A program made the translations under genes and the position numbers. A DNA stretch of 13,098 bases from Candidatus Zixiibacteriota bacterium. GTDB taxonomy: Bacteria; Zixibacteria; MSB-5A5; GN15; FEB-12. The stretch is from NCBI GenBank assembly GCA_003641405.1, contig QNAF01000044.1:1-13098 (forward strand). The letters run 5' to 3'. The notes below the pieces were generated by a model. The model ran no database searches. It saw only the letters and a list, made by a program, of their open reading frames with translations, and had not been told where the DNA came from. The stretch's first letter is position 1, and the number at the start of each line of letters is the position of its first letter. This document shows positions 12,826 to 13,098 of this stretch, piece after piece.

Positions 12826-13098
12826 CCATATCAGCCCCCACCAGAACTAAAAACGCTGCTGCGACAGTCAACAAACTGGTATTCAAACCCAAGTCTCGAG
12901 GGTATCTCCCCAAGGGCCTTTGCATGCTGGCATCGTTGCTGATCATAATCATACTGGCGGTCGTTCTGGGCAATATCGTGATAGGTGGCACCGGAATGAT
13001 TACCTGGGATTTCCTGAGCAGTCCGCCTGAAAACGGCATGGAATCCGGCGGGATTTTTCCGGCCATTTTTGGCACTGTGGCGCTGGTGATCCTGATGA
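12822..13098 (+). CDS. pstA: Phosphate ABC transporter permease PstA, N-terminal 92 residues, truncated by window edge
   Basis: This is the second permease subunit of the Pst importer. From the GTG at 12822, which overlaps the pstC stop by GTGA, the frame is open to the window end. It has a cytosolic N-terminus with FKPKSR (residues 22-27), a hydrophobic helix (about 34-54), then MITWDFLSSPPE and GGIFPAIFGTVALVIL. That last block is the conserved PstA entry to the core membrane domain. Coupling to pstC would help equal subunit synthesis. The remaining two thirds, and presumably pstB and phoU, are beyond the right edge. Confidence 0.93.
   Translation, partial: MTISAPTRTKNAAATVNKLVFKPKSRGYLPKGLCMLASLLIIIILAVVLGNIVIGGTGMITWDFLSSPPENGMESGGIFPAIFGTVALVILM

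Noticed and set aside
1..13098. CRISPR array, insertion sequence, prophage or defence system
   Set aside because: No regularly spaced long repeats, transposase, integrase or nuclease genes are present. The genes are housekeeping or nutrient-response genes in coherent operons.

Overview
The window looks chromosomal and bacterial, from a Gram-negative (two-membrane) organism. An outer-membrane porin with a signal peptide and a terminal Phe sits next to a periplasmic phosphate-binding protein. The primary-type sigma factor is short (284 aa, no region 1.1), as in Bacteroidetes/Chlorobi and related FCB-group lineages. Unlike typical Bacteroidetes, the window has Shine-Dalgarno sequences before several genes and an exact TTGACA/TATAAT promoter. 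A deep-branching FCB-type lineage, for example one close to Zixibacteria, is plausible, but this is inference and not proven here. There is no mobile element, phage gene or CRISPR array.

Left third (1-3781, minus strand): a tightly packed operon, read right to left. Its order is class II aldolase-like protein, fold-type I aminotransferase homologue, folB, folK, deoxynucleoside kinase, panB (cut by the left edge). Genes overlap or lie within about 8 nt of each other. It combines two consecutive folate-pterin steps, the first committed pantothenate step, deoxynucleoside salvage and two enzymes of unknown substrate. The aminotransferase homologue has lost both the PLP-binding lysine and the phosphate-binding arginine at the usual motif, while the rest of the reading frame is intact. 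This is the most unusual coding feature in the window.

Middle (3782-6888): a divergent, hairpin-rich intergenic region of about 390 bp with a G8 tract. It ends in a consensus sigma-70 promoter whose -35 box lies in a perfect inverted repeat. Then come an HtrA/DegP-type protease with two PDZ domains, the short primary-type sigma factor, a strong intrinsic terminator, and a tRNA-Leu(CAG).

Right half (6889-13098, plus strand): a phosphate-starvation locus. A PhoB-type regulator and PhoR-type kinase overlap by ATGA. Next is a promoter region with four TTAACA-like half-sites at exact 11-bp intervals, then a porin, pstS, pstC and pstA (cut by the right edge). The likely logic is that PhoR senses phosphate limitation and phosphorylates PhoB. 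PhoB binds the tandem half-sites and induces outer-membrane entry (porin), periplasmic capture (PstS) and inner-membrane import (PstCA). pstB and phoU are not in the window and probably lie to the right.
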